A stretch of 47,480 nt of DNA from JBIKIW01 sp044361365 (GTDB lineage Bacteria; Patescibacteriota; JACMRA01). This document shows, piece after piece, positions 7,714 through 15,030 of this stretch. The position numbers and the translations under genes are program-made. The stretch is taken from positions 1 through 47,480 of the forward strand of contig JBIKIW010000006.1 of the NCBI GenBank assembly GCA_044361365.1. The letters are read 5' to 3'. The first letter of the stretch is position 1. The number at the start of each line of letters is the position of its first letter. The notes under the pieces are model-generated. The model was not told the DNA's origin. It was given only the letters and a program-made list of their open reading frames with translations, and did not search any database.

Positions 7714-8363
7714 TACATCTTGCCAATCCAGTTTTGAGGATCCTTATGCCACAATTTGAGGGTTTCTAATTCTTTTTGATCTAACATTTCGGACTCCTGG
7801 GCGTATTCCACAAGATCGTTGAAAGTGCAAAGTGGGAAACAGGCAATCTGATTGTCGGCGTAATTTTTGATTCCCTCCTGTAGATCGTGAGAGTACATCA
7901 CAAAAACTGCCAAAACATCAGCTCCTTTGGCTCGAAGGTCTTTTACAGCTGATAAACTACTGGTTCCGGTAGAAACGGCGTCTTCGATAATAATTACTTT
8001 TTGACCTGCTTCTAGCTTTCCCTCAAAGGTTTTGTTGTGACCGTAACCTTTTGGTTTTCGCCAATAAATCATCGGTAAGCTCATCTCATCAGCAACCCAA
8101 GCACTCATGGCAATACTACCAGTTGCAACTCCTGAAATTATTTCAGTTTCTGGATATTTTTCCTTTATTTGTTGGGCAAAAGTAGCCGCAATTTGTTTGC
8201 GTAAAATCGGTTCGCTAATCACCAATCTACCATCACTATAAACTGGAGATTTGATTCCAGAAGCGAAGGTAAATGGATTGCTAGGCTGGATCTGGATAGC
8301 TTTGATTTCTAGTAATTTGCTGATTAGCTGAGACTTGGTGAGAGTCGATAAATTGGTTTGCAT
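7713..8363 (-). CDS. pyrE: orotate phosphoribosyltransferase
   Basis: The enzyme joins orotate to PRPP to give orotidine 5'-phosphate in de novo pyrimidine synthesis. The PRPP-binding motif VIIIEDAVSTGTS (about residues 127-139 of the longer frame) is complete, and the orotate-side FTFASGIKSPVYSDGRL and the flexible-loop text YWRKPKGYGHNKTFEG are typical of the family. I take the ATG at 8363 rather than the TTG at 8372. A TTGACA on the minus strand about 25 bases upstream may be the -35 box. It is followed directly by a HAD phosphatase with a one-base overlap. Other pyr genes are absent, so the cell may salvage orotate; that point is inference. Confidence 0.95.
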   Translation of the reverse strand: MQTNLSTLTKSQLISKLLEIKAIQIQPSNPFTFASGIKSPVYSDGRLVISEPILRKQIAATFAQQIKEKYPETEIISGVATGSIAMSAWVADEMSLPMIYWRKPKGYGHNKTFEGKLEAGQKVIIIEDAVSTGTSSLSAVKDLRAKGADVLAVFVMYSHDLQEGIKNYADNQIACFPLCTFNDLVEYAQESEMLDQKELETLKLWHKDPQNWIGKM

Positions 8364-8581
8364 ACAGCCCAAAACAAGCTTGAAAATTGGAGATTGTCAA
8401 CAAACATGAGGGTAGATTGTAGTGAATAACTAACAAATAATAGTTAATAATTATAAATGGTTAATTGTTAATGATGAATCATAAATTTGAATAGGATGTT
8501 TTTTATAGAGATCAAACTATGTCGTCATTTTGTGAATTAATTGACATTTGCATAATTAAAAAGCTTCAATTTTGGCAATGT
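8364..8581. promoter_or_regulatory. divergent intergenic region between pyrE and a HAD gene
   Basis: The spacer is AT-rich and holds short direct and inverted strings of the TTAATAATTATAAATGGTTAA type between about 8426 and 8480; similar strings recur at 30258-30303 and 30955-31070. Both flanking genes point outwards. A minus-strand TTGACA lies at about 8393-8398 for pyrE. A plus-strand TTGACA at 8541-8546 may serve the HAD gene at 8582, though its -10 box (TTCAAT) is weak. Confidence 0.4.
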
Positions 8582-9235
8582 ATGATTAAATACGCTATTT
8601 TTGACTTTGATGGAACCTTGGTGAATAGCAAGCAATTGCTGATAGATGTCTATACCAAACATATTCAAAAACCTGCTAGATTGCCTATTCTAACAGAAAA
8701 AGCCTTGTTGGAATTGCCTGATATGACCGCCAAAGAGATTATGAAAAAATACATTGCCTGGTGGAAATTGCCTTTGATAGTTTATTTGTGGGCAAAACAC
8801 AGCTATGAAGAAATCCCAAACCTCAAAGCCTTTGCTGGAATTGGTGATTTGATAGAAAACCTGCATTTAAAAGGGGTTAAAATGTATATTCTAAGCTCAA
8901 ATTCAACCAAAAATATCAATTATTTTTTAGAAATAAACGGTTGGGAAAAGTATTTTGAGCATGTCCATAACGCCAGCCTTAGTAGTAAAAGCAAAGCCTT
9001 AAACAAACTTTTGGGTAAAATTGCCAAAGAAAACGAAGGAAGTCTTGAAAGTATCAAAAAAGAAGCGATTTATGTGGGAGATGAAGCTAAAGATATTCAT
9101 GCAAGCCAAGATTGCCAAATTCCTGTGGTTAGTGTGGGTTGGGGTTTTAATAATTCTAAATTCCTACAAAGCCTAAAACCAGATTATTTTGTGGAATCGG
9201 TGGAGGGGCTGGAGGGGGTGTTGGGGATTTCCTGA
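8582..9235 (+). CDS. HAD family phosphatase, phosphoglycolate-phosphatase-like
   Basis: The protein starts with MIKYAIFDFDGTLVNS, the textbook HAD motif I; motif II is YILSSNS, a lysine lies near KSKALNKLL, and motif IV is YVGDEAKDI. The length of about 217 residues fits a PGP/YjjG-like phosphatase of small sugar phosphates or phosphoglycolate. ATG at 8582 begins the domain exactly, so the 21-residue upstream extension in the same frame is not needed. It ends with one of only two TGA stops in the window, and an in-frame TAA follows eight codons later. The 3' end overlaps a convergent gene by about 50 bases. Confidence 0.88.
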   Translation: MIKYAIFDFDGTLVNSKQLLIDVYTKHIQKPARLPILTEKALLELPDMTAKEIMKKYIAWWKLPLIVYLWAKHSYEEIPNLKAFAGIGDLIENLHLKGVKMYILSSNSTKNINYFLEINGWEKYFEHVHNASLSSKSKALNKLLGKIAKENEGSLESIKKEAIYVGDEAKDIHASQDCQIPVVSVGWGFNNSKFLQSLKPDYFVESVEGLEGVLGIS

Positions 9236-9816
9236 GAGTTGTTTCTAATAAGTTTATAACCTCTTTTGACATTTCTAACAATACTTTCTTTTTTTAACTC
9301 ATAAACTTTTGCCTTGATAAACTTTGCGATTTTTACGATTAAATCTGGAGTCTCAGCCAGTTTTTTAAACTCAAAATATTCATCTTGACCATTGATTGTT
9401 ACACCCATTCCATTGTCAGAATGGTCATCTGCCATATAGGCAAAATCTATTTCGATAGGTTGATCTAAAAGTTGATGATTAGCTGAAATTAATAGGTTGT
9501 ATTTTTTACCTAAAGTAAATTTTTGTTTTTGTGGCGATTGATTATAAAAACCTAAAAGCAAGTTGGAAGTGTCAGGTGTAATTTTTGAATTTACAGTGGT
9601 TGAGTATTCAGTAGTATCAATATTTGGAGATATATTCTGAAAACCTAGATCCCCCAAAACTTTGTCGAAACACAAAAACAGAGAGTAAATTGCATAGTTT
9701 AAATGCTCAACTCTATCGTCAAAATCTATATCGGTTTTCAGTATTTTTATTTGATACTTTAAATCGTTCAGAAAGGATTGTAGGCTGTATTCATTGTTAT
9801 TGAACTCGATATTCAT
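9184..9816 (-). CDS. hypothetical protein, 210 residues
   Basis: I do not recognise the family. The product is soluble, with an acidic N-terminal half and a central region ending in IDFAYMADDHSDNGMGVTI that resembles a beta-rich domain. The C-terminal third is basic (FIKAKVYELKKE...NVKRGYKLIRNN) and the end is a Ser/Pro tail. There is no signal peptide or membrane helix. It lies 23 bases upstream of trpS's stop side on the same strand and overlaps the convergent HAD gene tail to tail by about 50 bases. Codon use looks like its neighbours. Confidence 0.65.
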   Translation of the reverse strand: MNIEFNNNEYSLQSFLNDLKYQIKILKTDIDFDDRVEHLNYAIYSLFLCFDKVLGDLGFQNISPNIDTTEYSTTVNSKITPDTSNLLLGFYNQSPQKQKFTLGKKYNLLISANHQLLDQPIEIDFAYMADDHSDNGMGVTINGQDEYFEFKKLAETPDLIVKIAKFIKAKVYELKKESIVRNVKRGYKLIRNNSQEIPNTPSSPSTDSTK

Positions 9817-9839
9817 AATATTTTTTGTTATTTTAGTTT

Positions 9840-10883
9840 TTACCGTTTCACCCCCACAGCTTTTTGGGCTTTTAGAAGGGTTTTTTGAGCGATTAGATTG
9901 GCTTTTTGTTCGCCGTTTTGCAAAATTTGATCGACAAGTTTTAGGTCAATTTGTTGTTGTTTTGCTTGAAATTCATTAAGAAACATTTCTACACTTTGGG
10001 CAACTGCCTTTTTGAGATCGCCGTATCCACTTTTGCCTTTCCACTCGCCTGCAACCTCGTCAGTAGTTTTTCCTGATAAATAAGCCAAAATTTGAAGTAA
10101 GTTTGTGATTCCAGGTTGATTTTGCCAGTTCCAGTTTATTTCCCCTAGGTTGTCTGTAACTGCCGACATGATTTTTTTGGCAGCGATTTTTGGATTGTCA
10201 TTTAAAAGAATTGTACCTTTTGGATCTTCCACGGATTTACTCATTTTGCTTTCTGGGTTTTGAAGGCTGCGGATTTTGACACTTTCTTTGCGGTGGGTAA
10301 ATTCTAGCTGCTCTTTCCATGGCTTTGGGACAACAAAAACTCCTTCTGGGAAAATATTTTCAAACTTGTGATTAAAGCGAATTGCCAAATCTCGAGCAAG
10401 TTCCAAATGCTGACGCTGATCTTCCCCAACTGGCACAAATTCCGCATTATAAAGCAAAATATCGGCAGCCTGCAAAATTGGATAAGTGAATAAACCAACC
10501 CCAATGCTTTCACCTTTTCCTTTGGATTTTTCTTTAAATTGAATCATTTTACTCATTTCCCCAAAATAGCTAAAACAACTCAAAATCCAAGTGAGTTCTG
10601 AATGGGCTGAAACATGACTTTGTCTGTATAAATAGACATTTTCTCGCTTAGAATCAATTCCGCTTGCTAAATAAATTTGAGCCGTTTGAAGGGTTTGGTT
10701 GTAAAGTAAGGAATAATCAATTGGAGTAACAAAAGAGTGTAAATCTGGGAGGAAAATGAACAAACTATCATCTTTTTGGAGCGAATTTTGAGTTTCTACC
10801 ATGGGTAAGATGGCACCGAGATAATTCCCAAGAGTTGGGATTCCATTAGAACGAACCCCGGTGAGGATATTTTTGCTAGGCAT
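9840..10883 (-). CDS. trpS: tryptophanyl-tRNA synthetase
   Basis: Class I aminoacyl-tRNA synthetase that charges tRNA-Trp. It shows the TrpRS form of the HIGH region, PTLGNYLGA (residues 16-24), the GEDQRQHLELARDLAIRFN stretch of the bacterial enzyme, and the KMSKS loop at 213-217 (SKMSKSVEDP). The length of 347 residues is normal. The start MPSKNILTGVRSNGIPTLG matches the family. A minus-strand TTGCCA about 35 bases upstream may belong to the promoter, but no clear -10 box is seen, and there is no Shine-Dalgarno. Confidence 0.97.
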   Translation of the reverse strand: MPSKNILTGVRSNGIPTLGNYLGAILPMVETQNSLQKDDSLFIFLPDLHSFVTPIDYSLLYNQTLQTAQIYLASGIDSKRENVYLYRQSHVSAHSELTWILSCFSYFGEMSKMIQFKEKSKGKGESIGVGLFTYPILQAADILLYNAEFVPVGEDQRQHLELARDLAIRFNHKFENIFPEGVFVVPKPWKEQLEFTHRKESVKIRSLQNPESKMSKSVEDPKGTILLNDNPKIAAKKIMSAVTDNLGEINWNWQNQPGITNLLQILAYLSGKTTDEVAGEWKGKSGYGDLKKAVAQSVEMFLNEFQAKQQQIDLKLVDQILQNGEQKANLIAQKTLLKAQKAVGVKR

Positions 10884-11043
10884 AACAAATTCAGCTTTCT
10901 AAAAAAGTTACGGTTTGGCAAATTTCGAAACAAAGAGTTGTTTAGGGTAGGGGTTTGATTTGATGATACAAGTTTATGAATATTATTTCAATTTTTGTGA
11001 GTTTGTTTATAATTTTTAATTTAGGTTTGGGTATATCACCAAA

Positions 11044-11115
11044 AGACCCTGAAACAAGTTCAGGGCGACATTAATAAACTCTGGGTGACATTAATGAGTT
11101 CAGGACAACATTTTA
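11044..11115. repeat. dispersed CCTGAA-TTCAGG hairpin repeat (inverted copy)
   Basis: ACCCTGAAACAAGTTCAGGG is the reverse of the CCTGAACTTGTTTCAGG repeat at 30757-30784 and 47327-47354, with a decayed copy at 223-248. Two shorter echoes (CTCTGGGTGACATTAATG and GAGTTCAGGACAACAT) follow it here, as if the unit had been partly duplicated. It sits in the spacer upstream of trpS and downstream of a small minus-strand gene, and may terminate transcription. Confidence 0.7.
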
Positions 11116-11154
11116 AGCTGGTTAGATTTTTTACTGTGAAATTTAAATCCTAGT

Positions 11155-11514
11155 TTAAGACAAAACTTTTTCCAAATCAGCAAGAACAGATTCAAAATAT
11201 TTGCTGTATTTCTTTTTTGAAAGTGGATCTAGGATTCCAAAGCCAACAGTTTCATCCATTATAGCTTCTACTTCTACTTTATCACCAATTTTTTTGGTTT
11301 TAAGAGTGATCATTTTTGGTAAAAAACCAACTGGGGAAAGCATAAATCCAATCAATCTGCTTATAAATTGTGATCCTTGTTTTGCCACGATTAGATCATT
11401 TTCGTTGGTAGAAATTTTGAATTTTTTCTCTTCTAAGAAAGAGGTTAGTTTTTGTGTTAAAGCTTCAGAGTTCAAGCTTGATTGAAAAGTATTGTTTAAT
11501 TGTACGCGAGACAT
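11155..11514 (-). CDS. small hypothetical protein, 119 residues
   Basis: Family not recognised. The sequence looks like a compact alpha/beta domain: a helix containing LTSFLEEKKFKI, strands in NDLIVAKQG, a short hydrophobic stretch (FISRLIGFMLSPVGFLP) that is probably buried rather than spanning the membrane, then KMITLKTKKIGDKVEVEAIMDETVGFG and a C-terminal helix. It follows the DUF4870-like gene by 19 bases on the same strand and may be cotranscribed with it. The start codon is ATG, with no Shine-Dalgarno. Confidence 0.65.
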   Translation of the reverse strand: MSRVQLNNTFQSSLNSEALTQKLTSFLEEKKFKISTNENDLIVAKQGSQFISRLIGFMLSPVGFLPKMITLKTKKIGDKVEVEAIMDETVGFGILDPLSKKKYSKYFESVLADLEKVLS

Positions 11515-11533
11515 ATCAAAAGTAATAGCAAAG

Positions 11534-12001
11534 TTATTTAATTAAGTCAAGGCAAAGTGGATATTTCCAAACAGTTTTGACGTCTTGAGAGGTTTTGACA
11601 CATGCAATAATTTCTACTACTATGCTCATAATTCCCAAACCCATTGCAAAAATCCAAATAAAAAAATACACCAAGCCAAAAAGAATAGCTCCAATTGCAC
11701 CTAGTCCGCCAGATCCAGAACTTCCCAAAATGACACCAATTATTCCAAAAACAAAAAATAATACTATAGCAATAATGGCAAAAACTACTGAGTAAATAAT
11801 TAGACTAATCTGCCAATTTAAAGCGGCTTTTGCGTGTTTTTTAAGAATTTCATCTTTGGTAACAAGCATGATAATGAGTGCTGGAACAAATCCAAAAAAT
11901 ATGCCTCCTAAATGAGCAAGGATTGCTAAGGTAGTAGTGTTTTCAGAAACTTCTGGTTCTTTAGAAGACTTTTTTTCAGCTTCTTGAGTGATTTCGGACA
12001 T
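11534..12001 (-). CDS. DUF4870-like small membrane protein
   Basis: Three or four hydrophobic segments (about residues 25-47, 62-90, 95-130) follow a charged N-terminus. The text LAHLGGIFFGFVPALIIMLVTKDEILKKHAKAALNWQISLIIY, here split for reading, matches the DUF4870/Tic20-like pattern, in which the KHAKAALNWQ segment is the most conserved part. The role of the family is not established; it may concern envelope or membrane homeostasis. A TTGACA lies about 40 bases upstream on the minus strand. The gene heads a pair with the 119-residue gene. Confidence 0.75.
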   Translation of the reverse strand: MSEITQEAEKKSSKEPEVSENTTTLAILAHLGGIFFGFVPALIIMLVTKDEILKKHAKAALNWQISLIIYSVVFAIIAIVLFFVFGIIGVILGSSGSGGLGAIGAILFGLVYFFIWIFAMGLGIMSIVVEIIACVKTSQDVKTVWKYPLCLDLIK

Positions 12002-12064
12002 AAATTTAGTTTAAGTGAGTTTGCTTATTTTAGGATTGTCAAAAGTTTTTTGCGAATAGAATTG

Positions 12065-12403
12065 CTATATTCTAATCACTTTTAACCAAACAGTGTTATG
12101 AAAATCTACAAATTCTGTTATTCCAATAACCAAAAAATGATCTAGTAGCTTACCGCCAAACAAACCCAAAACCTTAGATAAAATTGCTTGCAATAAAAAA
12201 AGATAACTTTTCCAAATAAAACCCAAAATTTGGTGAGAAAAAACTACCAGCAAACTCAAAACAGCGATTTCCCAAAAACTTAGTCTAAAGTTGCTAGTAG
12301 AAGAAAATAAAACAATCGCCAACATTAAAATAGCAGATTCAATTTTCCAAATCAACGATAAAATAAAGCTTTTGTCGAGATTATTGATTTTCATTGCTCG
12401 CAT
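12065..12403 (-). CDS. hypothetical membrane protein, 112 residues
   Basis: Unknown small protein with two or three hydrophobic segments (about residues 14-35, 44-62 and 65-90). It begins one base after the stop of the LysM gene, so the two probably share a transcript and it may work at the same envelope site. Both ATG at 12403 and ATG at 12394 (MKINNLDK) are possible; neither has a Shine-Dalgarno. No family motif is recognised. Confidence 0.6.
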   Translation of the reverse strand: MRAMKINNLDKSFILSLIWKIESAILMLAIVLFSSTSNFRLSFWEIAVLSLLVVFSHQILGFIWKSYLFLLQAILSKVLGLFGGKLLDHFLVIGITEFVDFHNTVWLKVIRI

Positions 12404-12404
12404 T

Positions 12405-12956
12405 TTAAGGAAGTTTTAACTCAGTTCCGCTACTGACTCTGATGGTTTTTAGGTTGTTTGCCAAAGCTAATTCAACAGGATCAATGTTCAATTTCTGGGC
12501 AATTTCGTTTAGATTCTCGCCAGCATTCACAACATATATTTTGGAAAGTTCGGTCGCTTTTGAGCTGGAAGAAGTTGTAGTTGCGGTTTTTACATTGCCT
12601 CCTTGATCGAGACCAGCTTCAATTAGGGCAGGGGAGTTTGAGCTTTTAAGGCTGCTGGTATGTTGGGTTTGAGCTAGAAGTTCAACTTTGGTAGGTTCGC
12701 TTGCTGAAACTTTGGTCGAGTCATTTGCGACTATATTTGGAAATAACAAAACTCCAAAAGCTGATAAAATCAGTAAAGTGGTTAGCTGTAATAAATGTTC
12801 GGTTTTTATAATTCTTTTGTTTTCAATGCGGCTTTTTGCGATGGCTTTTTTGCGATCAAGTTTTTCTGGAGTAACGCTATTAGAAACCCTTTTTGAGTTG
12901 TCTGGTTTTCTTTTGGAAAATCTTGTGGTCGGAGTGTTTAGATAGCTAACTCGCAT
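12405..12956 (-). CDS. membrane-anchored LysM domain protein
   Basis: A basic cytoplasmic N-terminus is followed by one membrane segment (LLQLTTLLILSAFGVLLFPNIV), a Ser/Thr-rich linker outside the membrane, and a C-terminal LysM domain (IYVVNAGENLNEIAQKLNIDPVELALANNL). LysM domains bind peptidoglycan, so the protein probably tethers to or senses the cell wall. I prefer the ATG at 12956 (MRVSYLN). The frame extends to a GTG at 13022, but that extension contains a TTGACA that looks like the gene's own -35 box. Followed within two bases by a small membrane protein gene. Confidence 0.82.
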   Translation of the reverse strand: MRVSYLNTPTTRFSKRKPDNSKRVSNSVTPEKLDRKKAIAKSRIENKRIIKTEHLLQLTTLLILSAFGVLLFPNIVANDSTKVSASEPTKVELLAQTQHTSSLKSSNSPALIEAGLDQGGNVKTATTTSSSSKATELSKIYVVNAGENLNEIAQKLNIDPVELALANNLKTIRVSSGTELKLP

Positions 12957-13137
12957 TTTTTGATATTTTTTAGATCGACTAAAGCTCTGAAAATAAAAAA
13001 AAGTGTTGTCAAGAAAAGTCACTGTTTAAGAGTAAATTTAACCTATTTGATAAATTTTTACCATGATTATACGAAGTCTAATTCAAATTACTTGCTTAAT
13101 CATGATTTTTAGTTTTGATTCTATAAACTCTATTAAT

Positions 13138-13515
13138 ATGCTATTATTTCACCTTGCCGGCAAAGCTCTCAAAGCCAAACGAAGATTAAAACTTACAAAA
13201 CCTCAAATAAAAGAATTTCAAATAGCCGAATTTCGAAAGCTGGCTAAATTTGCCGCCGAAAATTCTAGTTACTACAAAAAAATTGTTACTGAAAAAAATA
13301 TTAATTTAGAAATTTGTGTGACGGAGGATTTTCCGATTTTGGATAAAACTATCCTGATGGAAAATTGGGATGATATTGTGACAGATAAAAATGTGACGAA
13401 AGCGAAGGTTACAGATTTTTTGAATAAGTCAAAAGATCCAGGTGAACTTTTTTTGAACAAGTATTATATAATGCACACTTCAGGTTCGTCTGGTCATTTG
13501 GGTTATTATATATAG
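13138..13515 (+). CDS. adenylate-forming enzyme (CapK/PaaK-like), N-terminal part, frameshifted
   Basis: This is the N-terminal piece of an AMP-forming acyl-CoA-ligase-like enzyme of the phenylacetate-CoA ligase/CapK group. It has the early helix TKPQIKEFQIAEFRKLAKFA, the SSYYKK motif, FPILDKTILMENWDD, and ends at the phosphate-binding loop MHTSGSSGHLGYY. The ATG at 13138 begins MLLFHLAGKALKAKRRL and is preferred over the 13063 start. It stops at TAG inside a (TA)4 run at 13507-13514. One more TA gives GYYIYSEKDF and joins the next ORF. The whole enzyme would be about 440 residues. Confidence 0.8.
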   Translation: MLLFHLAGKALKAKRRLKLTKPQIKEFQIAEFRKLAKFAAENSSYYKKIVTEKNINLEICVTEDFPILDKTILMENWDDIVTDKNVTKAKVTDFLNKSKDPGELFLNKYYIMHTSGSSGHLGYYI

Positions 13516-14455
13516 CGAAAAAGATTTTGCCGCTGGTACAGTTCATTCGAATCGTATTACTGGGACTGTTCTTCTCAAAAAGGTTAGCTACGTGGGGGCT
13601 ACTAAAGGTCATTTTGCTGGAGCCACTATGGTCGAATCAACTAAAAAGCTGTTTCCAATATATTCTGATACTCAAATGCTGGATATAAACGACCCATTTG
13701 ATGAGATTATTAAATCCCTAAATACTTTTCAACCAAATATTTTAACTGGTTATGCCTTTGCACTAAAAAAGCTTGCTGAAGCTAAGAATCGAGGAGAGTT
13801 AAATATAAATCCAGATATTCTTATTTCTGGTGGTGAACCTCTATTTTTTGAGGATAAAGAGTATATTCAAAAAGCTTTTGGCAAAGAAGTTACCAATAAT
13901 TACACCTCAACTGAGTTTTTAATTATGGGGATTGGGAAAGATAGCTTGGGAGGTATGTATTTGATGGAAGATACTTTGTATTTTGAAACTTTACCAGATT
14001 GTACTTTGATTACCAATTTATTTAACAAAACTTTGCCACTAATAAGATATAAATCAAGCGATATTCTGGCAAAAATTGAAGATTCGCAAAATTATTATCC
14101 TTTTGTTAAAATCGAAAATGTTGTGGGTAGAAGAGAAATGTCGCCAATTTTTGTAAACGACTTGGGGCAGGAGGATTTTATCAGTCCACATTTAATTGTA
14201 GAAATTTTTGTGGAGGGTTTGAATGCTTTTCAGGTAGTTTTGGAGTCAGATAGAAGCTTTAGTTTTAAAGTTCAATATGATAAAAATATTACAAACTCAG
14301 AAAAAATGATTTGTCAGGAAGAGCTTAAAAATAGACTGCAATCAATTTTAGATCAGAAAAAGATGACCAATGTAAAATTTGAAATTCAAGAAGTTGAGAA
14401 GTTGTGGGTGGATTCAAAAACTGGTAAGTTTAAGTTGATTTTGAAGAATTATTAG
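13511..14455 (+). CDS. adenylate-forming enzyme (CapK/PaaK-like), C-terminal part, frameshifted
   Basis: Continuation of the preceding fragment in another frame: YSEKDFAAGTVHSNRI, then the acceptor region FQPNILTGYAFALKKLAE, ISGGEPLFFEDKEYIQKAFG, the NNYTSTEF motif (the A5-like YGSTE equivalent), LPLIRYKSSDI and the C-terminal VVGRREM hinge with a small lid domain. These features match CapK-like proteins, whose members activate carboxylates, often near polysaccharide genes. There is no good start codon before 13592 (GTG), which supports a frameshift rather than a separate gene. Whether the cell makes an active enzyme depends on the length of the TA tract. Confidence 0.8.
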   Translation, partial: YSEKDFAAGTVHSNRITGTVLLKKVSYVGATKGHFAGATMVESTKKLFPIYSDTQMLDINDPFDEIIKSLNTFQPNILTGYAFALKKLAEAKNRGELNINPDILISGGEPLFFEDKEYIQKAFGKEVTNNYTSTEFLIMGIGKDSLGGMYLMEDTLYFETLPDCTLITNLFNKTLPLIRYKSSDILAKIEDSQNYYPFVKIENVVGRREMSPIFVNDLGQEDFISPHLIVEIFVEGLNAFQVVLESDRSFSFKVQYDKNITNSEKMICQEELKNRLQSILDQKKMTNVKFEIQEVEKLWVDSKTGKFKLILKNY

Positions 14456-14530
14456 GTTGTAAAAAACCTGACTAATTTGACAAAAAAAGCTATTAATAAG
14501 TTGGAAATTAGAATAGAAATATAAAAATTT

Positions 14531-14923
14531 ATGGAGTTTGTTAAAAATTTTGTTGACTGGTTTGGATTAAAACCTGTTTTGCACAGAAATAAAAAAGGCA
14601 AACAATTCTCACAAAGAGAAATTTGGTGGTGTCATTTGGGCTCTAATATTGGCTTTGAAATTGATGGCAAGACCTCAGAATATACAAGACCAGTTTTGAT
14701 AATTAAAAAAATATCGCACGAAACCGCTTTGATTTTACCCTTAAGAACTAAAACTAAAAATGGAAGTTGGTACGTACCTTTAGTAGTAGACAAAAAACAA
14801 GCTGTGGTAATATTATCACAAAGTAAAACTATAGATAGAAAAAGACTAAAAACTAGAATAGAGACAATCAATGAAGCAGATTTTAATGAAATCAAACAAA
14901 AATTTATAGATTTTATCACATAA
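14531..14923 (+). CDS. MazF/PemK-like toxin protein
   Basis: The fold signature is that of the MazF/PemK endoribonuclease family: REIWWCHLGSNIGFEIDGK, RPVLIIKKISHETALILPL near residue 55, a SWYVPL strand, and VILSQSKTIDRKRLKTRI. Related proteins cut mRNA or act as stable non-toxic relatives. An N-terminal extension of about 28 residues precedes the domain. I see no antitoxin gene directly upstream or downstream, so it is either solitary or has a partner elsewhere. It is followed by a C-rich/G-rich hairpin and then proS. Confidence 0.82.
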   Translation: MEFVKNFVDWFGLKPVLHRNKKGKQFSQREIWWCHLGSNIGFEIDGKTSEYTRPVLIIKKISHETALILPLRTKTKNGSWYVPLVVDKKQAVVILSQSKTIDRKRLKTRIETINEADFNEIKQKFIDFIT

Positions 14924-14948
14924 AAAATTGTCCCCCAATTAAGGGGGT
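14922..14948 (-). terminator. terminator-like hairpin (minus-strand orientation)
   Basis: CCCCC and GGGGG flank an AATTAA loop (14932-14947). Read on the minus strand the stem is followed by ACAATTTTTT, a T run at 14927-14922. No minus-strand gene reads into it, so it may be part of the local repeat family (a GGGGGTCAGCGAC text follows, echoing the MITE core) rather than a working terminator. Confidence 0.4.
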
Positions 14949-14996
14949 CAGCGACTTACGTCGAAATTACTATAAATTTACAATTTTAAATTATTT

Positions 14997-15025
14997 TTGT
15001 CAATATTAACCTTATCTTTTACATT
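14997..15025 (+). promoter_or_regulatory. promoter of proS, nearly leaderless
   Basis: TTGTCA at 14997-15002, a 17-base spacer, and TACATT at 15020-15025. Only five bases separate the -10 box from the ATG at 15031, so the transcript would begin at or just next to the start codon. There is no Shine-Dalgarno. Confidence 0.6.
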
Positions 15026-15030
15026 TTTAT

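Noticed and set aside
14531..14923. Toxin-antitoxin pair at 14531
   Set aside because: Only the MazF/PemK-like member is visible. No small antitoxin-sized frame lies directly upstream or downstream, so I list a single gene.
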